This document shows, piece by piece, positions 61,380 to 64,000 of a stretch of 64,000 bases of DNA. The notes beneath the pieces are model-generated. The model did not search any database, had not been told where the DNA came from, and was given only the letters and a program-made list of their open reading frames with translations. The DNA lies in contig NZ_JAATOM010000014.1 in assembly GCF_019207085.1 (NCBI RefSeq), positions 94,160 through 158,159 of the forward strand, in the 5' to 3' direction. Position numbers and translations under genes: made by a program. Origin of the DNA: Variovorax sp. dw_308. GTDB lineage: Bacteria; Pseudomonadota; Gammaproteobacteria; Burkholderiales; Burkholderiaceae_C. Position 1 is the first letter of the stretch, and every line of letters starts with the position of its first letter.

Positions 61380-62120
61380 ATGTTCCGCTACCTCAGCACC
61401 CTCACCCTCGCCCTTGCCGCCGCCGGCCTTCTGGTCGCTATCCCGGCGAAGGCCGAGAAGGTCATCGTCTACCGCGAGGGCCAGATCGTGAATCCGCAGG
61501 AAGTGGCGGACGTGCTGGGCAAGACCCGCTCCATCCGCCTGCTCGACGATGCGCCCGCAGCCCCGGCTTCGGCCCCGGCCGCAGCGTCAGCCCCAGCTTC
61601 CGCTTCCGCCTCGGCAAAGCCCACCCTCGTGGCCTCGGCCTCCAAGCCCAAGCCCTCGGCGCGTCCCGCCGCCCCCGCGGCGGCTGCGCGCCCCGAGCAA
61701 GCTGCACACTCCGAGCAAGCTGCACGCGCCGAACACGCCGCACGCCCCGCCGCCGTCGCGCATGAGGACCCCAGCTCCGAAGCCCCTGCGGCCCTTTCCC
61801 TGCCGGTGCAGTTCGGCTTCGGCTCCGCCGAGATCCTGCCGATCGCGCGCACCCAGCTCGACGCACTCGCCGAAGGCATCAAGCTGCTGGCTCCGGGCAG
61901 CATCATCATGATCGAGGGCCACACCGACGCCGCCGGCAGCCCGGCCTACAACCTGCAACTGTCGCGGGTCCGCGCCAACGCCGTGCGCGACTACCTGGTC
62001 AACCACCACGACATCGACGCCGCACGCCTGAAGACCGTCGGCTACGGCAAGGAACGCCCGATCGAGGGCTCCGACCCGAACGCCGCCGTGAACCGCCGCG
62101 TGCAATTCCGCGGCGCCTGA
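61380..62120 (+). CDS. OmpA-family peptidoglycan-binding protein
   Basis: This 246-residue protein has a signal peptide ending AKA at 25, a short conserved-looking segment (EKVIVYREGQIVNPQEVADVLG) and an Ala/Pro/Ser linker of about 80 residues. A C-terminal OmpA-like domain follows (QFGFGSAEILPIARTQLDALAEG, IMIEGHTDAAGSPAYN, LSRVRANAVRDYL, NRRVQF) that binds peptidoglycan. It lacks a beta-barrel, so it is periplasmic. Preceded by P4, it may anchor the sigma-controlled machinery to the cell wall. Confidence 0.92.
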   Translation: MFRYLSTLTLALAAAGLLVAIPAKAEKVIVYREGQIVNPQEVADVLGKTRSIRLLDDAPAAPASAPAAASAPASASASAKPTLVASASKPKPSARPAAPAAAARPEQAAHSEQAARAEHAARPAAVAHEDPSSEAPAALSLPVQFGFGSAEILPIARTQLDALAEGIKLLAPGSIIMIEGHTDAAGSPAYNLQLSRVRANAVRDYLVNHHDIDAARLKTVGYGKERPIEGSDPNAAVNRRVQFRGA

Positions 62121-62133
62121 AAAGCCCGGCCGG

Positions 62134-62166
62134 GGCTGCCCCATGGCATAGACCATGGGGCCAGCC
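62134..62166 (+). terminator. Hairpin after OmpA-like gene
   Basis: CCCCATGG-N6-CCATGGGG is a perfect 8-bp stem extended by GGCTG/CAGCC across a one-base bulge, 14 nt after the stop. No clear T run follows. It separates the sigma-controlled genes from the caspase-TssJ gene. Confidence 0.55.
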
Positions 62167-62262
62167 CGCTCCCCTTGTGCCACCGCGGTGCACAGCCCAG
62201 AATGGCACGCGATCTGTCAGGGAGTCCAGCCGGTCCGCAGCACACACTCCTCCCGCCGCACC

Positions 62263-63477
62263 ATGAGTCGCCGTCGCCTGCTCGCCTGCCTTGGCCTCGG
62301 CCTGCTGCCCCTGGGATGGAGCGCCGCCTGCCCGGCGCAGGTCCAAGCCCCACCCAAGGCCAAGGTCGACGCTCCCGGACAACGCCGCGTCGCACTCGTG
62401 ATCGGCAATGGGCGCTATCCCGAGATGCCGCTCAACAACCCCGAGCATGACGCCCGCCTGGTCGCGCAGACCTTGCGCAGCCTCGACTTCGAGGTGGGCG
62501 AGTACCTCAACCTCAATGCGCGCGACTTCAAGCGGGTGCTGCGGGAATTCGCGCGACGCATGGACGACGACCAGGTCGCTTCGGTCTTCTACTACGCCGG
62601 CCATGGCGTGCAGATCGGCGGGCGCAACTTCCTGCTGCCGGTGGACATCGCGCTGCGCGACGAGGCCGAGGTGCGCGACGAGGCGATCGACATGCAGGAG
62701 GCGCTGCTGTCGCATGTCGAGCGGGTGCGCCCGCGCGCCCGCATCTTCATCATCGACGCCTGCCGCAACGACCCCTTCGCGACCCGCGGGCGCGGTCCGC
62801 GCAATACCAACGGCCTGGCCGAGATGGCGGCGCCGGGGGCGCTCATCGCCTTTTCCGCGGCGCCGGGCCGCGTCGCTGAGGACGGCCCGATCGGCGGCAA
62901 CAGCGTCTACACGCGCCACCTCGCCACCGAGCTGCGCACGCCGGGCGTGGATGTCGAGGAAATGATGAAGGCGGTGCGCATCAAGGTGCTGCGCGACACG
63001 GCGGAGCGCCAGATCCCGTGGGTCAACACCTCGATGGTGGTGAACTTCATGTTCAACCCGGCGCCGGCGCCGGCATCGGCCGGGCCCCGGCGCAATCTCC
63101 AGTTGCTGGTGCAGGCGCAGCGCAGCCTCAACACCGATGACCGCAATGCGTCGGCGTCGCTGGCGCTGCGGATCTATGTGCTGCGCGACGCGGGCAGTTT
63201 CGAGAAGGCCAGCTTCGACAGCCTCTACGACGACGACGAGGCCACGCTGGGCTCGAACGTGCTGGTGCGCGAGAAGCTGTACCTGCGCCCCGGTGAAGCA
63301 CGCGAACTGGCCCTCGAGATCGCCGGTGATGCGCGTGCCGTCGCCGTGTTCGGCGCATTCAGGCAGATCGAGCAATCGCGATGGCGAGCGATCCTGCCCT
63401 TGCCGGCCGGCACGCTGGCGCCGCGCGCACGCATCGACGCGCAGGCGCGCCAGCTGCAACTGGAGTGGGCCCGGTGA
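62263..63477 (+). CDS. Caspase domain fused to T6SS TssJ-like domain
   Basis: This 404-residue exported protein has a signal (RRRLLACLGLGLLPLGWSAAC). C23 could be lipidated, but the lipobox SAAC is atypical. Residues about 41-265 are a caspase domain: RVALVIGNGRY, catalytic H114 in YAGHGVQ and C167 in IIDACRNDPF. Residues about 278-404 match the TssJ/SciN outer-membrane lipoprotein of type VI secretion (LNTDDRNASASLALRIYVLRD, LYDDDEATLGSNVLVREKLYLRPGEARELAL). TssJ is normally a stand-alone protein of under 200 residues that holds TssM. The next gene, overlapping by 4 nt, is tssL, confirming the T6SS context. Confidence 0.88.
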   Translation: MSRRRLLACLGLGLLPLGWSAACPAQVQAPPKAKVDAPGQRRVALVIGNGRYPEMPLNNPEHDARLVAQTLRSLDFEVGEYLNLNARDFKRVLREFARRMDDDQVASVFYYAGHGVQIGGRNFLLPVDIALRDEAEVRDEAIDMQEALLSHVERVRPRARIFIIDACRNDPFATRGRGPRNTNGLAEMAAPGALIAFSAAPGRVAEDGPIGGNSVYTRHLATELRTPGVDVEEMMKAVRIKVLRDTAERQIPWVNTSMVVNFMFNPAPAPASAGPRRNLQLLVQAQRSLNTDDRNASASLALRIYVLRDAGSFEKASFDSLYDDDEATLGSNVLVREKLYLRPGEARELALEIAGDARAVAVFGAFRQIEQSRWRAILPLPAGTLAPRARIDAQARQLQLEWAR

Positions 63478-64000
63478 GCCGATCCGGCGCCGCGCTCGCG
63501 TCGCCGGCTGACGGCGCGGCGAATGGGGTCGATGAGGTCGATGCCGTCGATGAGCCGGCCACCGTGCGTGCGCTGCGCGTCGAGGCCCTTCCGCTCGTCG
63601 CATTGATCGCACGCCTGCGCGATGGGACGCCTGCCGACACCGCCGAGCTGCGCCGCACGCTGTCCGCGGCGGTGGCCGGCTTCGAGGCCGATGCGCGCGT
63701 CGCGGGCGTCGACGAGCCCAGCGTCGCGGCCGCGAGCTACGTGCTCTGCGCCTGGGGCGACGAGCAATTTGCCGCTGCCCCGTGGGGAACGGGCGGCGCC
63801 GGATTGCTGCAGCGTTTTCATGGCGATGCCAGCGGCGGCGACAAGCTGTTGCGCCTGCTGTCGCGCCTCGCCGAGAAGCCGCAAGAGCACCGCGCCTTGC
63901 TCGAGCTGTTCCACACCTGCCTGAGCCTGGGCCTGCGCGCACGCATCGGCCCCGACAACCGCGACCACGAAACCCTGCGCGCCCGCGTGCAACTGGCGCT
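63474..64000 (+). CDS. tssL: T6SS TssL (DotU/IcmH) cytoplasmic domain, cut by right edge
   Basis: The first 175 codons of a DotU-family protein: PLVALIARLRDGTP, FEADARVAGVDEPSVAAASYVLCAWGDE and RFHGDASGGDKLLRLLSRL, followed by LLELFHTCLSLGLRARIG. TssL is an inner-membrane component of the T6SS envelope complex with TssJ and TssM. It starts at GTG 63474, overlapping the stop of the caspase-TssJ gene (GTGA), so translation is coupled. The membrane anchor and any peptidoglycan-binding extension lie beyond the window. Confidence 0.9.
   Translation, partial: MSRSGAALASPADGAANGVDEVDAVDEPATVRALRVEALPLVALIARLRDGTPADTAELRRTLSAAVAGFEADARVAGVDEPSVAAASYVLCAWGDEQFAAAPWGTGGAGLLQRFHGDASGGDKLLRLLSRLAEKPQEHRALLELFHTCLSLGLRARIGPDNRDHETLRARVQLA

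Noticed and set aside
61549..61911. Pro/Arg-rich alternative frame inside the OmpA-like gene
   Set aside because: The repetitive GCC/CCC linker of the real gene creates it. It has no start signal or motif.

Overview
The window is GC-rich, densely packed chromosomal DNA from what looks like a beta-proteobacterium of the Burkholderiales, most likely Comamonadaceae (Variovorax-like). The reasons are a Bug-type tricarboxylate-transporter binding protein, a PutA without a ribbon-helix-helix domain paired with an Lrp-type regulator, abundant CaiB-family enzymes, and strong GC-third-position codon bias. This placement is inferred from gene content; no marker gene is present. I saw no rRNA, tRNA, CRISPR array or intact transposase.

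Region 1 (1-8.6 kb) is an oxidative-stress block: a response regulator (cut by the left edge), an Ohr-type peroxidase, a sensor kinase, then a probable operon of Tat-exported hydrolase, catalase, second Tat-exported hydrolase and a DipZ-like thiol-disulfide protein. A direct-repeat motif (GTAT-N6-GTATC), with the 10-bp pitch expected for an OmpR-family regulator, recurs in its promoters. Region 2 (8.6-11.7 kb) holds gene debris (a hybrid Ser/Thr-kinase/histidine-kinase remnant and a transporter scrap), a cupin protein and a secreted hydrolase.

Region 3 (11.8-35.8 kb) is a CoA-linked catabolic island. It has two alpha-methylacyl-CoA racemase-like genes, etfBA, acyl-CoA dehydrogenases, an enoyl-CoA hydratase, two hot-dog dehydratases, several SDRs, an SCP-2-type thiolase, an acyl-CoA synthetase, and an esterase/SDR/PHA-synthase-like/acetyltransferase operon. 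A MalT-like LuxR regulator lies at its end. The enzyme set matches beta-oxidation of 2-methyl-branched acids. A conserved AATCACCCGTTCGGACGA operator-like motif precedes its transcription units. Two DUF1254 paralogues occur in the island. A truncated citryl-CoA-lyase-like gene abuts a second MalT-like gene that has lost its DNA-binding region.

Region 4 (36-40.4 kb) is putA with a divergent Lrp-family regulator. Region 5 (40.5-51.3 kb) is another catabolic cluster: LysR, TIM-barrel isomerase-like protein, FAD dehydrogenase, CoA-transferase and methylsuccinyl-CoA-dehydrogenase-like protein on the plus strand; Bug protein, D-hydroxyacid dehydrogenase and enolase-superfamily dehydratase on the minus strand; then a GntR regulator. 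Region 6 (51.3-53.2 kb) holds a methyltransferase and a metallo-beta-lactamase-fold hydrolase.

Region 7 (53.2-64 kb) is the most unusual part. An ECF sigma factor and a putative anti-sigma factor lead to a caspase-like protein, two nearly identical secreted proteins made of five 34-residue repeats (amyloid-like composition), a CsgG/HfaB-like lipoprotein with a DUF4384 domain, small exported orphans, a GIN-domain protein, an OmpA-like protein, a protein fusing a caspase domain to a TssJ-like domain, and tssL of a type VI secretion system running off the right edge. A bipartite promoter motif, TTGAACC-N15-GCAACCCA, occurs four times with identical spacing in front of the anti-sigma, both repeat-protein and OmpA-like genes. 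This suggests one sigma-controlled envelope regulon.
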